NCBI GenBank assembly: GCA_965248765.1
Contig: CBDFKF010000004.1
Location: 1,302,001-1,366,000 of the forward strand
Direction: 5' to 3'
DNA: 64,000 nt
Source: CBDFKF01 sp965248765
GTDB lineage: Bacteria; Pseudomonadota; Alphaproteobacteria; VGEJ01
Part shown: piece after piece, positions 43,140 through 52,869 of the stretch
Layout of the letters: the number at the start of each line of letters is the position of its first letter
Position numbering within the stretch: the first letter of the stretch is position 1
Translations under genes and position numbers: made by a program
Notes under the pieces: generated by a model
What the model was told of the DNA's origin: nothing
Database searches by the model: none
Seen by the model: only the letters and a program-made list of their open reading frames with translations

Positions 43140-44768
43140 ATGAGCGAACGCACAAGCAAAATGAAAACCACACGCCGCCAGGCGCTCAAGACCGGGGCCG
43201 CGGGCTTCGCGCTCACGGCGGCCGCCGGAATCGCGCCGAAATACCTTCTGCCGCGGGCGCGGGCTGCCGGTTTGGCGCCGGGCATGGTCGGCGGTCCGAC
43301 CGGCTTCGAGGGCGCCGAGCGCTATCAGTACGACGAATCGAACGCCGCTTGGCGGGCTGCCGAGGCGATGCGGAAGCTCAAGGCCGAGGGCAAGGCGCCC
43401 GAGAAGATCGTCATGGCGTGCCTCGACGGCGCGGTTGGCCACTTCATCAACCCGAACCCGCCGGGAGCACCGACCACGCTCGACCTCTGGGAGCAGGAAA
43501 CCGGCGTACCGGTCGAGGTGGTCGGGGTGTCGCTCGACGACGCGTACGTGAAGATGCTGCAGGACGTGACGACCGGGGCCGGTCAATACGACATCTACGC
43601 CCTGCTCGTGAATTACTATGGCGACTTCTACGACGCCGGCGGCCTCGTTCCGCTCGATGACTACGTCGCCAAGCACAAACCGGATTGGCGCGATCCTGAA
43701 AGGGGCGTGCCGAACGACAAGGTCTTCGACGTACTCTACAAGTACGATGGCAAGATCGTGGGCCTGTCGTTCGACGGCGATTTCTACACCTGGGTCCACC
43801 GCAAGGACCTGTTCGCCGACGCCCAGCACCAGAAGGCCTTCGGCGACAAATACGGCTATGCCTTGCATCCGCCGGACACGTGGGACCAGGCTGATGACGT
43901 CGCCGAGTACTTCAACAGCACGGGGATTAATGGCCACACCCAATACATGGGCACGGTGTGGGGAATATCGACGTGGTTCAAGCGCTTCATCACCATGGAC
44001 AAGCCCAACCTGTACCTGTTCGACTTGGAAGGTAACCCACAGATCGATACCGATATCGGCATCGAGGTCACCGAGAAGCACCTCGAGTACGGCAAGTATT
44101 CGGGCAACGGCGCCTCCTACACCTGGAGCTGGTTCGAAGCCTACGGCAGCATGGCCGGAGGCACCTCGGCGATGATGGATTCGCCGCCCAATATTCCCAA
44201 ATTCGCAGACCTTCCGGAGGACGAAGCGGTGAACTGGTTGCCGACGAAGGTCGGCGGCAAGCTCGACTGTCACCTGCCAATCGGCCGTCAGTTCGGCGAC
44301 GATTTGGTGCGGCGGTCTTGTCTCTTCGGCAGCGCTACCATGGGCATCTCGACCCAGAGCGAATATCCCGAGGCGGCGTACCTGTTCGGTCAGTGGGCGA
44401 GCTCAACCACGCTCTATCCGTGGCTCAGCGCCAACCCGGCCGGCTACATGGATCCCTTCATGACATCCACGTTGGAGGATCCGCTGATCCGGGAGGCGTA
44501 TAGGCCCTACGTGGCCGATATCCTGCCGGAAACGATCCAGCGGGCGGCGCCGATGTTGAAATTGTCAGGGACCGGCGCGATGCACCAGATACTCGATGAG
44601 AATCTCCAGCGGTGCTTCGCCGGCCAACAGACGGCCGCGGAGGCGATGAAGGTTGTGGCCGGGGAGTGGCGGCGGATCATTCGCAAGAAGGGCGAGACCA
44701 AGATGATCGATGCGATCATCGCCGACCGCGAGGGCTGGCCGACGATCATCGACAAGATGCCGACGTAA
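43140..44768 (+). CDS. ABC transporter substrate-binding protein, Tat signal, no adjacent permease
   Basis: The 542-residue protein starts MSERTSKMKTTRRQALKTG; GGGAGGGAG precedes the ATG, so an upstream Met at 43119 is not used. The TTRRQALKTGAAGFALTAAA twin-arginine signal ends near PRARA. The mature part is a large type 1 extracellular solute-binding protein (WAFRAAEAM-like N region, YDIYALLVNYYGDFYDAGGL, a C-terminal domain with QTAAEAMKVVAGEW). No permease or ATPase lies beside it; it is a lone gene between the PhyH group and znuA. It may feed the PotB/C-like permeases upstream in the window. Confidence 0.85.
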   Translation: MSERTSKMKTTRRQALKTGAAGFALTAAAGIAPKYLLPRARAAGLAPGMVGGPTGFEGAERYQYDESNAAWRAAEAMRKLKAEGKAPEKIVMACLDGAVGHFINPNPPGAPTTLDLWEQETGVPVEVVGVSLDDAYVKMLQDVTTGAGQYDIYALLVNYYGDFYDAGGLVPLDDYVAKHKPDWRDPERGVPNDKVFDVLYKYDGKIVGLSFDGDFYTWVHRKDLFADAQHQKAFGDKYGYALHPPDTWDQADDVAEYFNSTGINGHTQYMGTVWGISTWFKRFITMDKPNLYLFDLEGNPQIDTDIGIEVTEKHLEYGKYSGNGASYTWSWFEAYGSMAGGTSAMMDSPPNIPKFADLPEDEAVNWLPTKVGGKLDCHLPIGRQFGDDLVRRSCLFGSATMGISTQSEYPEAAYLFGQWASSTTLYPWLSANPAGYMDPFMTSTLEDPLIREAYRPYVADILPETIQRAAPMLKLSGTGAMHQILDENLQRCFAGQQTAAEAMKVVAGEWRRIIRKKGETKMIDAIIADREGWPTIIDKMPT

Positions 44769-44837
44769 TGCATCGTTCCGCGAACATCAAAGCAGAAAAG
44801 GGCGGCGCAAAGCCCCCGCGCCCGGCTCCCCAGACGA

Positions 44838-45830
44838 TCAGCTTGTCGGCTTGAGGCAGGCGGTGAGTGACTTGGCGAGGTTACGCATCAGCACGAAGTA
44901 GGCGTCCGCGCCGGGCTCCAGATCTGCGCCCATGGGGTCGAGAACGCCGGTGCGCGCGCCGCTCCCCTCGATGACGGTTCGCACGACCGCGGGCCTGAAC
45001 TCTGGCTCGGCGAACACACATGTCGCGCCCGTCTCGAGGATCTTCTTGCGCACGTCGAACAGCTTCGCGGCGCCCGGCATGCGTTCCGGACTGACCGTGA
45101 TCGAGCCGGCCGGCTTCAGACCGTAGCGCGCGTCGAAGTATGGGTAGGCGTCATGAAAAACGATATACGATCGGTCCTTGATCGACGCGAGCTCGCGTTC
45201 CAGTGTCACGTCTAGTTCGGCAAGGCGCGCCCGCACCGCGGCCCCATTGGCCTCGTACGAAGCCGCGTTGGCCGGATCAGCATCGCTCAGGGTCGCCACG
45301 ATCTGCTCCACAACCGCCATCGCGTTCACGGGATCGAGCCATAGGTGCATGTTGATCGCGCCGCGCGCGTGTTGGTGATCGCGCGCATCGCCGTGGTTTT
45401 GACCTTGGTCCTTGCCACCCTCGTGGCGAAGCTCGTCCCCTTCGTCATGGGCGCGCGTGCCCCAGTCGTCACCTTCGCGAAACGCTAGTAGCCTGACGCC
45501 AGGCACTTCGTGCAGCGCCACCGCGCGGGCGCTGCGCGGAAGCGCCGCCAGGGGCCGTTCCAGGAAGGTCTCCATCTCCGCGCCGATCCAAAAAACGACG
45601 TCGGCCCGTTGCAACGCCGCAGCTTCCGACGGCCTGAGCGCGTACGTATGCGGCGACGCGCCACCCTTGACCAGTAGTGTCGGCTCGCCAACGCCGGCCA
45701 TGACGCCAGCCACGAGCGAGTGAACGGCCTTGATGCTCGCGACGACCTCCGGCGTCTCGGCAGCGGCGGCCTCGACTGCGGACGTCCACAGCGCTAGTCC
45801 GGCGCCTATCGCGCAAAACGTTCGGAACAT
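44838..45830 (-). CDS. znuA: zinc ABC transporter substrate-binding protein
   Basis: The 330-residue protein starts MFRTFCAIGAGLALWTSA with GGGAGG upstream and a Sec signal cleaved near AAAAE. Cluster A-I fold with metal ligands at His36 (IKAVHSLV), His61 (SPHTYAL is the related segment) and His162 (INMHLWLDP), and the His/Asp-rich flexible loop at ~128-155 that is diagnostic for ZnuA. It captures Zn2+ in the periplasm. It is divergent from zur, and the Zur box between them should repress it when zinc is sufficient. Confidence 0.92.
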   Translation of the reverse strand: MFRTFCAIGAGLALWTSAVEAAAAETPEVVASIKAVHSLVAGVMAGVGEPTLLVKGGASPHTYALRPSEAAALQRADVVFWIGAEMETFLERPLAALPRSARAVALHEVPGVRLLAFREGDDWGTRAHDEGDELRHEGGKDQGQNHGDARDHQHARGAINMHLWLDPVNAMAVVEQIVATLSDADPANAASYEANGAAVRARLAELDVTLERELASIKDRSYIVFHDAYPYFDARYGLKPAGSITVSPERMPGAAKLFDVRKKILETGATCVFAEPEFRPAVVRTVIEGSGARTGVLDPMGADLEPGADAYFVLMRNLAKSLTACLKPTS

Positions 45831-45877
45831 TGCGCCTCCCGCCCGCTCCCGTCTTCTTCGCTGCCTCACCAGGACGT

Positions 45878-45890
45878 GTTATAGTATAAC
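45878..45890. promoter_or_regulatory. Zur box
   Basis: GTTATAGTATAAC is a perfect dyad around a central G, and with flanking T it matches the TGTTATANTATAACA-type Zur operator. It sits in the 114-nt gap between znuA and zur-znuCB, 47 nt from the znuA start and 54 nt from the zur start, so one site can control both directions. Confidence 0.85.
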
Positions 45891-45944
45891 GTCTCAACAG
45901 CACTGCGTCGCAGGTCCACCCGCCACGGAACGCGAGGCAACTCC

Positions 45945-46448
45945 ATGCAGCCCTTCTCCACCTTTCCGAGCGCGCACCACAACCATCAGAGCTGCGTTGC
46001 GGCGATACTCGCCGACGCCGAGGACCTTTGCCATGACCGCAAGGTCCGCTTCACGGCCCAGCGGCGCCGTGTGCTTGAGGTCGTCGCGGAGAGCCACGCC
46101 GCCATCGGCGCATACGAGATCATGGAGCGACTCCCCCACGAGGGACGACGGCCGGCACCTATCACTGTTTATCGCGCCCTCGATTTTCTAATCGAGCAGG
46201 GCTTGGTGCACCGCCTCGCCAGTCTCAACGCTTACGTGAGCTGCCCGCGTCCTGGCGCCGCGCACGGCGCTCAGTTCCTGATCTGCCGGCACTGCGGCGT
46301 AATCGGAGAGCTCACCGATCCGGCTGTCGATCGGGCGATTGCCGGCGCAGCCACTGAAGTCGGTTTCGAAGTTGCCTCGCCGGTCATCGAGATCGCCGGC
46401 GTGTGTGTCAATTGTCGTGGGGATACCGATCGTGGCGCGGCGGTGTGA
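45945..46448 (+). CDS. zur: zinc uptake regulator, Fur family
   Basis: The 167-residue Fur-family repressor has a winged helix with recognition helix TVYRALDFL (~74-82) and two structural CxxC pairs, Cys114/117 (CRHC) and Cys154/157 (CVNC). A His-rich start (AHHNHQSC) fits zinc sensing. Placement with znuC and znuB and the Zur box upstream identifies Zur rather than Fur. The znuC frame begins inside its last codons, so zur-znuC-znuB is one operon. Confidence 0.9.
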   Translation: MQPFSTFPSAHHNHQSCVAAILADAEDLCHDRKVRFTAQRRRVLEVVAESHAAIGAYEIMERLPHEGRRPAPITVYRALDFLIEQGLVHRLASLNAYVSCPRPGAAHGAQFLICRHCGVIGELTDPAVDRAIAGAATEVGFEVASPVIEIAGVCVNCRGDTDRGAAV

Positions 46449-47274
46449 GCCGACGTCGGTCGGACAAGTCGGGGGCGCCGCACCGCCGGCGCTGATCGAG
46501 GCGAAAAGGCTCACGCTCCGCCACGACCGCCACACGCTAGTCGATAACGTCGACTTGGCCGTGGGTCCCGCCACCATCATCACCATCATCGGGCCGAATG
46601 GCGCCGGTAAGACAACTTTATTGAAGCTACTGCTCGGCCTGCTCCGCCCCACGGCCGGCAGCATCCGGCGGCGCGAGGGGCTTCGTGTCGGCTACCTCCC
46701 TCAACACCTCCAACTCGACCCGGTCCTGCCGATCACGGTGGCGAGGCTGATGACGCTGACGGTGAGGCGCCCGCGGCACCGCGTCGAAACAGCTCTTGGA
46801 GAGACCGGCGTCGCCCATCTGATCGATGCGGCTGTCCAATCGCTGTCCGGCGGCGAGCTGCAGCGCATGCTGCTCGCGCGCACGCTACTCGCCGATCCTG
46901 ATCTCCTGGTCCTCGATGAGCCGGTACAGGGCGTCGACTTCGCCGGTGAAGCGGCCCTTTACGAGCTCATCGGTGAATTGCGCCGGCGCCGCAGCTGCAG
47001 CGTGATCATGGTCTCGCACGACCTCCACATGGTCATGGCGGCCACCGATCACGTCATCTGTCTCAATCGCCACGTGTGCTGCGCCGGCACGGCCGATGCC
47101 GTGGGTCAGGACCCTGAGTACGTCCGACTGTTCGGGCCACGGGCGGCCGAAGCGCTCGCCGTCTACACCCACGATCACGATCATACACACACGGTATCGG
47201 GCGAGGTCGTTAATCTCGACCAACTTGGCGCCGAGGCCGCAGATACCGATAGCCCGGGGCGGCGGGGCGCGTGA
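46432..47274 (+). CDS. znuC: zinc ABC transporter ATP-binding protein
   Basis: The 280-residue ATPase has Walker A GPNGAGKTT, Q-loop YLPQHLQ, signature LSGGELQR, Walker B LLVLDEP and H-loop VSHDLHMV, with a ZnuC-like His/Asp tail (YTHDHDHTHT). There is no suitable ATG; GTG at 46432, overlapping the zur end by 17 nt, is the best available start (VARRCEPTSVGQ), although the first conserved residues only begin at PALIEA. The stop overlaps the znuB start. Confidence 0.88.
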   Translation: MARRCEPTSVGQVGGAAPPALIEAKRLTLRHDRHTLVDNVDLAVGPATIITIIGPNGAGKTTLLKLLLGLLRPTAGSIRRREGLRVGYLPQHLQLDPVLPITVARLMTLTVRRPRHRVETALGETGVAHLIDAAVQSLSGGELQRMLLARTLLADPDLLVLDEPVQGVDFAGEAALYELIGELRRRRSCSVIMVSHDLHMVMAATDHVICLNRHVCCAGTADAVGQDPEYVRLFGPRAAEALAVYTHDHDHTHTVSGEVVNLDQLGAEAADTDSPGRRGA

Positions 47275-48080
47275 TGCTCGCCGATTTCTTCGTGCGCGCT
47301 CTGATTGCTGGCATCGGCGTGGCCGTCGTTGCCGGCCCACTCGGCTGCTTCATTGTCTGGCGTCGCATGGCATACTTCGGCGACACGATGGCGCACTCTG
47401 CACTGTTGGGCGTCGCCCTCGGCTTTCTGCTTGATGTGCATCTCACTATTGGCGTCGTCGCCGTAACACTGCTGGTCGCGTTGATGCTGGTCTCGTTGCA
47501 GCAGCGACCGTGGCTGTCGGCAGACGCTCTTCTTGGCATTTTGTCTCACGCGTCGCTCTCGCTCGGGCTCGTCGCCATCGGCCTCATGGCCTGGCTGCGC
47601 CTTGACCTCTTGGGCTATCTGTTCGGCGACATCCTCGCCGTCACACGGGCCGAGATCCTGTGGATCTATGGTGGCGGCGCCGCCGTGCTCCTGGCCCTAC
47701 TCGCCATCTGGCGGCCACTTCTCGCGGCGACTGTCCACGAAGATCTCGCCCGCGCCGAAGGAGTGCCGACGTTCCGCGTGAGGATCATCTTCATGGTGCT
47801 CATTGCGCTGGTCATTGCGCTCGCCATGAAGCTCGTCGGCATCCTGCTGATCACATCGCTGTTGATCATTCCCGCGGCCGCCGCCCGGCGTTTCGCGCGC
47901 ACGCCGGAGCAAATGGCTATCGGCGCCGCGGTAATGGGGGTCATCGCCGTGGTCCTTGGGCTCCACGCCTCGCTTGTGCTCGACACGCCCTCGGGGCCAT
48001 CCATCGTGGTCGCGGCTGCCGCTCTGTTTGCCGCGAGCTTGCTTCCCATCCCGCACCGCCTGGACGGCCGGCGGATGTAG
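47274..48080 (+). CDS. znuB: zinc ABC transporter permease
   Basis: The 268-residue ABC-3 family permease has about eight membrane helices, the early GCFIVWRRMAYFGDTMAHSAL segment (shown in part: RRMAYFGDTMAHS) and the coupling region EGVPTFRVRI. ATG 47274 overlaps the znuC TGA by one base; GTG 47271 is an alternative. It forms the zinc channel with ZnuC. Confidence 0.9.
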   Translation: MLADFFVRALIAGIGVAVVAGPLGCFIVWRRMAYFGDTMAHSALLGVALGFLLDVHLTIGVVAVTLLVALMLVSLQQRPWLSADALLGILSHASLSLGLVAIGLMAWLRLDLLGYLFGDILAVTRAEILWIYGGGAAVLLALLAIWRPLLAATVHEDLARAEGVPTFRVRIIFMVLIALVIALAMKLVGILLITSLLIIPAAAARRFARTPEQMAIGAAVMGVIAVVLGLHASLVLDTPSGPSIVVAAAALFAASLLPIPHRLDGRRM

Positions 48081-48173
48081 ACCGCCGCTAAGCGGGGTTG
48101 ATCGCGCGAGGCGGCGGCGCTGGTGGCGAACCGAGACATGCTCGGCAGGATCGTGCCGAAACCCTGAGCCCGG

Positions 48174-48434
48174 TCAGCCCAAGACTTTCTTTTCGGCCCG
48201 CCTCAGAAAGGCAATCGTGGTTGCGATGGTTTCGTCGGGAGCCTCGACCAGATCGGCATGGCCGATGTTGTCGTAAACCTTTAGTTCGCAGTCCTTGATA
48301 TTGTCGGCCACCCATTGTGCGCCGGCACCGGAGGGCGCCGTGAACATCGGCGTCAACGTGTCCTTCGCCGCGGTGATGACGAGGGTCGGGCTCTCGATCC
48401 GTTTGCTGATCCCGTTGGCTTGAACCTTGGGCAT
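48174..48434 (-). pseudogene. alpha/beta hydrolase remnant with core deleted
   Basis: The 86-residue frame starts MPKVQANGISKRIESPTLVI with a good Shine-Dalgarno (GAGGGAGG). The first eight residues match the usual start of an alpha/beta hydrolase (MPKVxANGI followed by strand 1). The next part, SPTLVITAAKDTLTP and NIGHADLVEAPDET, is the family's last third with the acid strand and catalytic His. The middle ~180 residues with the nucleophile Ser are absent. This is an in-frame internal deletion, so it is a relic rather than a small enzyme. Confidence 0.7.
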
Positions 48435-48678
48435 GGCGTCCTCCCTCTCTCTCAGCGCTTGCCGAGCCCTCGTAACCAGCCAGGGATTTCCAAAACCGCC
48501 AACCCCCCGGCCCACACGGCATTGCTCACCAACGTGCGGGCGCCCCAGGCCTTGCCAGCCGGCACGTTGACTCAAGCGGGCAGCGGCTCGATAGTCCAAG
48601 CACGTGCTTAGCCCGTTCACGGGTGGTTTCCAGAGGCCGAAACGGCCCTGAGCGCGTGATTTGGAGGGAGAATCGGCA

Positions 48679-50736
48679 ATGTCTTATCGTCTGGGTGTCG
48701 ATGTCGGGGGTACCTTCACCGATCTACTCCTGATCAACGAATCCAGCGGCGCAACCCACATGGCGAAAGTGCCGTCGACGCCCGAGGATTCCTCGATCGG
48801 CGTTCTCGCCGGCATCGACAAGGTCTGCCGGACGGCCGGTATCGCTTCCGAGGAGATTACCCATGTGATGCACGGCACGACGGTCGCCACCAACACCATA
48901 TTGACCGGCGCAGGCGCACGCGTGGGTTTGCTCACGACCAAGGGCTACCGCCAGAACTTGCAGATCGCACGATCGTTCGTACCCGGCGGCCTGGGCGGCT
49001 GGGTCATCTACAACAAGAGCGATCCGCTGGCACCGCTGGAACTGACGGTCGAGGCCGACGAACGCGTTGGCGCGACAGGCGAGGTCGTGCGCGACCTCGA
49101 TGAAGCGGACCTCAGGAAGAAGCTGCGGTACCTAAAAATACGCAAGATCGAGGCGCTCACCGTCTCATTGATCAATTCGTTCGCCAACGGAGATCATGAA
49201 CGGCGAGTCCGCGACATAGCCCTCGATGTCATGCCGAAGGTACCCGTGTCTATTTCCTCGGATGTGGTTCCCGAGATGCAGGAATACGAGCGCACACTAA
49301 CCACGGTGGCGAACTCGTACGTGCGTCCGGTGGTCTCGGAATATATCAAGAGCTTGCAGCGCGACCTCAAGCGGCGCATGAAGGACATACAGCTTCATGT
49401 GCTGCGCTCTGACGGCGGTCTCGCCTCGGTCGGGGCGGCCGAGAACTACCCGGTAAGCATGCTCATGAGCGGACCGGCCGGAGGTGTCGCCGGCGCCCAG
49501 TGGATCGCGCAGCAGGCCGGTTTCAAGAACCTTCTCACCTTCGATATGGGCGGCACCTCGACGGACGTATGCCTGGTACAAAACGGCGTTGCCCGCGCCC
49601 GACGGGAGACGACGGTCGGCGATGTAACGGTAAGGGCGGCCTCGGTGGATGTGCGCACCGTGGGCGCTGGCGGCGGCTCGATCGCGCATGTGCCCGAGTT
49701 GACCGGGGCGCTGCGTGTGGGTCCGCAAAGCGCGGGCGCCTCACCGGGGCCCGCGGCCTACGGTTGGGGCGGAGAAGAGCCGACCGTGACCGACGCCAAC
49801 GTCGTGCTCGGGGTCCTGCCCGATACCGCTCGCCTGGCCGGCGAAATGGCACTCAATCGCGACAAGGCTATTCAAGCCGTACAAAAAATCGCCGATGGCC
49901 TAGGACTGCCGCTCAAACTGGCCGCCCAGGGCGTTATCGACATCGTTAACGAGAACATGTTTGGTGCGTTGAGGTTGGTTTCGGTGGAGCAGGGGTTCGA
50001 CCCCCGCGACTTTGCCCTCGTTGCTTTCGGCGGCGCCGGTCCAATGCACGCGAACGCACTCGGCAAGCTCATCAATTCTTGGCCGGTGATCGTACCACCC
50101 TCGCCTGGCGTCCTGTGTGCCTATGGGGATGCGACCACCCGGTTGCGGGACGAAGCATCGATGACCTTCATCCGGATGTTCAAGGACGCCAGCAATCGCG
50201 AGGTCCGGCGGGTCCTCCAGGATCTGCAGAAAAGCGCAGCCAAGGCGCTCGATGTCGAAAACGTGCCGCGCTCCGACCAGACGGCGCACTTTCAGGTCGA
50301 TGTCCGCTATCACGGCCAGGGGCTCGTGCTCACCGTCGATGTCGAACTGCAGTCGTTCAACAAGAATGGTCTCGAAGCGGTCGCCAAGAGTTTCGACAAA
50401 GAGCACACGCAGATGTTTACGTTCGCACTCGATGTGGAACACGAAATCGTCAATTTGCGTGCGGTGGTGCAGGGAAACGCGACCACAGTCAAAGCAAAGC
50501 GAGTCCCGAAGGGCCACGACACGCCGCCAAAGGAAGCCAAGCTGGGCAGCACTGAACTTTACGTCGAGAGCAAGAACCGAAAGGCTACGGTTTACGATCG
50601 CAGCAGGCTAAGGGCCGGCAACAAGATCGTCGGCCCCGCCATCGTCACGGAAATGGACTCCACGACACTGATCCTGCCCAAGCACTACGGGGAGCTTGAT
50701 CGTGTCGGGAACATTCTGATTCGGCCGGTTAGCTGA
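48679..50736 (+). CDS. hyuA: hydantoinase A/oxoprolinase-family protein (2)
   Basis: The 685-residue ATP-binding subunit starts MSYRLGVDVGGTFTDLLLI with GGAGGGAG upstream. Motifs: GVDVGGTFTD, VMHGTTVATNTILTG, VPEMQEYERTLTTVANSYV, FDMGGTSTDVCLV, RTVGAGGGSIA and LVAFGGAGPMHANALG. It is a clear relative of the protein at 34875-36950 but not a recent copy. It lies 17 nt before hyuB (2). With HyuB it should carry out an ATP-dependent cyclic amide hydrolysis or related carboxylation. Confidence 0.9.
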   Translation: MSYRLGVDVGGTFTDLLLINESSGATHMAKVPSTPEDSSIGVLAGIDKVCRTAGIASEEITHVMHGTTVATNTILTGAGARVGLLTTKGYRQNLQIARSFVPGGLGGWVIYNKSDPLAPLELTVEADERVGATGEVVRDLDEADLRKKLRYLKIRKIEALTVSLINSFANGDHERRVRDIALDVMPKVPVSISSDVVPEMQEYERTLTTVANSYVRPVVSEYIKSLQRDLKRRMKDIQLHVLRSDGGLASVGAAENYPVSMLMSGPAGGVAGAQWIAQQAGFKNLLTFDMGGTSTDVCLVQNGVARARRETTVGDVTVRAASVDVRTVGAGGGSIAHVPELTGALRVGPQSAGASPGPAAYGWGGEEPTVTDANVVLGVLPDTARLAGEMALNRDKAIQAVQKIADGLGLPLKLAAQGVIDIVNENMFGALRLVSVEQGFDPRDFALVAFGGAGPMHANALGKLINSWPVIVPPSPGVLCAYGDATTRLRDEASMTFIRMFKDASNREVRRVLQDLQKSAAKALDVENVPRSDQTAHFQVDVRYHGQGLVLTVDVELQSFNKNGLEAVAKSFDKEHTQMFTFALDVEHEIVNLRAVVQGNATTVKAKRVPKGHDTPPKEAKLGSTELYVESKNRKATVYDRSRLRAGNKIVGPAIVTEMDSTTLILPKHYGELDRVGNILIRPVS

Positions 50737-50753
50737 TGTAACGGAGAGCGGAT

Positions 50754-52670
50754 ATGCCAGCCAAGATCATCGAGCACAACAGCAAGAAGTTCAAAAAGGT
50801 AAAAGTCGATCCGATCACCCTCGATATCATCGAGAGTTCGCTCAGATCGACGCGCCTCGAGATGGACGCCGTTCTGTACCGCACCGCCATGTCGCCGGGA
50901 ATACGGGAACAGAACGACGAATTCCCAATGATCGCCAACCGCGACGGCAAGATGGTCGTCGGTCAGTTCGGCTCGTTCATTCATGGCTTCAAAAAAGCCT
51001 ATGACGGCACAATCGAGGAAGGCGACATCATCCTCACCAATGACCCCTACAGTTGCGAAGCGGCCGTCAGCCACCTTCCCGATTGGCTCGTGCTGTTGCC
51101 CGTCTTCAAGGACCAGCGTCTTATCAGTTGGGTCGCGATGTTCGGTCACATGACGGACATCGGGGGCAAAGTGCCGGGCAGCCTGCCCACGGACGCTGAG
51201 CAGATATACGAGGAAGGCATTCAGATTCCGCCTACGAAGATGTACAAGAACGGCGTCCTGCAAGAAGACATTCTGAATCTCATCCTGCACAACTGCCGGC
51301 TGCCACAGTGGAACCGCAGCGACTTCAACGCCATCGTCGCCGCCTGCCGGTTGGCGGAAAAGCGTGTGCTCGACCTGGTGGAGCGCTTCGGCGATGACGT
51401 CTACCACACGACGCTCGAACTGGTGCTGGACCGTAACAAGCGCGCGATGCGCCACCTCATCATGACCAACATCCCTGAGGAGAAGCAGTACTTCGAGGAC
51501 TACATTTGCGACGACGGCATGGGCATGGGCCCGTACAAGATCGCCTGCACGATGTGGCGCGAGGGCGAGAAACAGATCTGGGACTTCACGGGCACCGATC
51601 CTCAGTCCATGGGTTCGGTGAACTTCTATCTCAACGAAGAGCTGTTCAAGATGTTCGTTGGTGTCTTCATGATCAAGGTGTTCGATCCTCAGATTCTCTT
51701 CAACGACGGCTTTTATGACCTGTTGGAGGTGCGGATCCCAGAGGGGACACTGCTGAAGCCCATCAGACCGGCGGCGCTTTCGTGCCGCACGCATGCGCTT
51801 GGGCGCATTTTCGACGTCATGGGTGGTCTATTGGGCCAAGGCGCGCCCGACTTCCTCAATGCCGCCGGGTTCTCAACCAGCCCGCACTTCATGTATTCGG
51901 GCTACGACAAGAAAGGCGAGTGGTTCCAGCTCTACCAGATCGGCTTCGGCGGCATACCGGGCCGTCCCTCCGGCGACGGTGCGGACGGGCATTCGCTCTG
52001 GCCCGATTTCACCAATGTGCCGAACGAATACCTCGAGGCCTATTTCCCGCTCCGGATCGACACCTATGAGACGATTCCAGACTCCGGCGGGACCGGCCTG
52101 CACCGTGGCGGTAACGGTATCACCACCGGCTACCGCTTCCTCGAGCCCGGCAAAATCGCCATCCACGACGATCGTTGGCTCACCTATCCCTGGGGTGTCA
52201 ACGGCGGATCGCCCGGGATGCGCAGCACCAAGCTCATGGTGCGGCGTGACGGCAGCCAGGAGCTCCTGCCTTCGAAATGCGACAACATAACGGTGGAGGA
52301 GGGGGACATCCTGTACTTCAACACCTGGGGCGGCGGCGGCTGGGGCGATCCCTATAAGCGCGAGGCGAACCTGGTCGCACGCGATGTCGACCGCGGCCTC
52401 GTCACCGTCGAGGGCGCCAGGCGTTACGGTGTGGTGCTCAACGATGACCTTTCCGTCGACAAACAAGCCACCGAGGCGTTGCGGGCCAAGCTGTCGAAGG
52501 AGCGCGGCGACCCCAAATTGTTCGACTTTGGCGGAACCGTCGATGAGTTGAAGGCGCGCTGCAAGGCAGAAACGTCGTTCGATCCGCCGAGCCAGCCCCG
52601 GTTCGACCGCCGGGCCACGCGTCTCGCCGGGCAGGTGGCGAGGGACGACTGGGCGAAGGCGGCGGAGTAA
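50754..52670 (+). CDS. hyuB: hydantoinase B/oxoprolinase-family protein (2)
   Basis: This 638-residue HyuB subunit starts the conserved domain almost at once (VDPITLDIIESSLRSTRLEM, MSPGIREQNDEFPMI) and has GIPGRPSGDGADGHSLWP and FNTWGGGGWGDPYKRE. Unlike the HyuB at 32550-34862 it has no extra N-terminal domain, only about 20 Lys-rich residues. A ~60-residue charged C-terminal tail follows the catalytic region. It forms an operon with hyuA (2) and converges on the Rbs-type transporter. Confidence 0.9.
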   Translation: MPAKIIEHNSKKFKKVKVDPITLDIIESSLRSTRLEMDAVLYRTAMSPGIREQNDEFPMIANRDGKMVVGQFGSFIHGFKKAYDGTIEEGDIILTNDPYSCEAAVSHLPDWLVLLPVFKDQRLISWVAMFGHMTDIGGKVPGSLPTDAEQIYEEGIQIPPTKMYKNGVLQEDILNLILHNCRLPQWNRSDFNAIVAACRLAEKRVLDLVERFGDDVYHTTLELVLDRNKRAMRHLIMTNIPEEKQYFEDYICDDGMGMGPYKIACTMWREGEKQIWDFTGTDPQSMGSVNFYLNEELFKMFVGVFMIKVFDPQILFNDGFYDLLEVRIPEGTLLKPIRPAALSCRTHALGRIFDVMGGLLGQGAPDFLNAAGFSTSPHFMYSGYDKKGEWFQLYQIGFGGIPGRPSGDGADGHSLWPDFTNVPNEYLEAYFPLRIDTYETIPDSGGTGLHRGGNGITTGYRFLEPGKIAIHDDRWLTYPWGVNGGSPGMRSTKLMVRRDGSQELLPSKCDNITVEEGDILYFNTWGGGGWGDPYKREANLVARDVDRGLVTVEGARRYGVVLNDDLSVDKQATEALRAKLSKERGDPKLFDFGGTVDELKARCKAETSFDPPSQPRFDRRATRLAGQVARDDWAKAAE

Positions 52671-52869
52671 CGTCCGACGACACCGACGGCCTAGCAGTCC
52701 TGCGCGGGGCTCAGTCCCGGTACCAAAGCTGGGAGAGTACCAATGATCGGTACAGGCTCACACGCGAAGCGGAAGACGTGATAGCGGATGCGAATTCCTC
52801 GCTCAGGGAATCGCACCGCAACGGGTTGTGAAGGCGGGGCTGACGCCGAAAGGCGGTTGCGAGGGGCGG

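Noticed and set aside
42912..44273. 453-codon minus-strand open frame
   Set aside because: It is antisense to the Tat-exported binding protein, which has a signal peptide, ribosome-binding site and family motifs; the antisense product has no recognisable domain.
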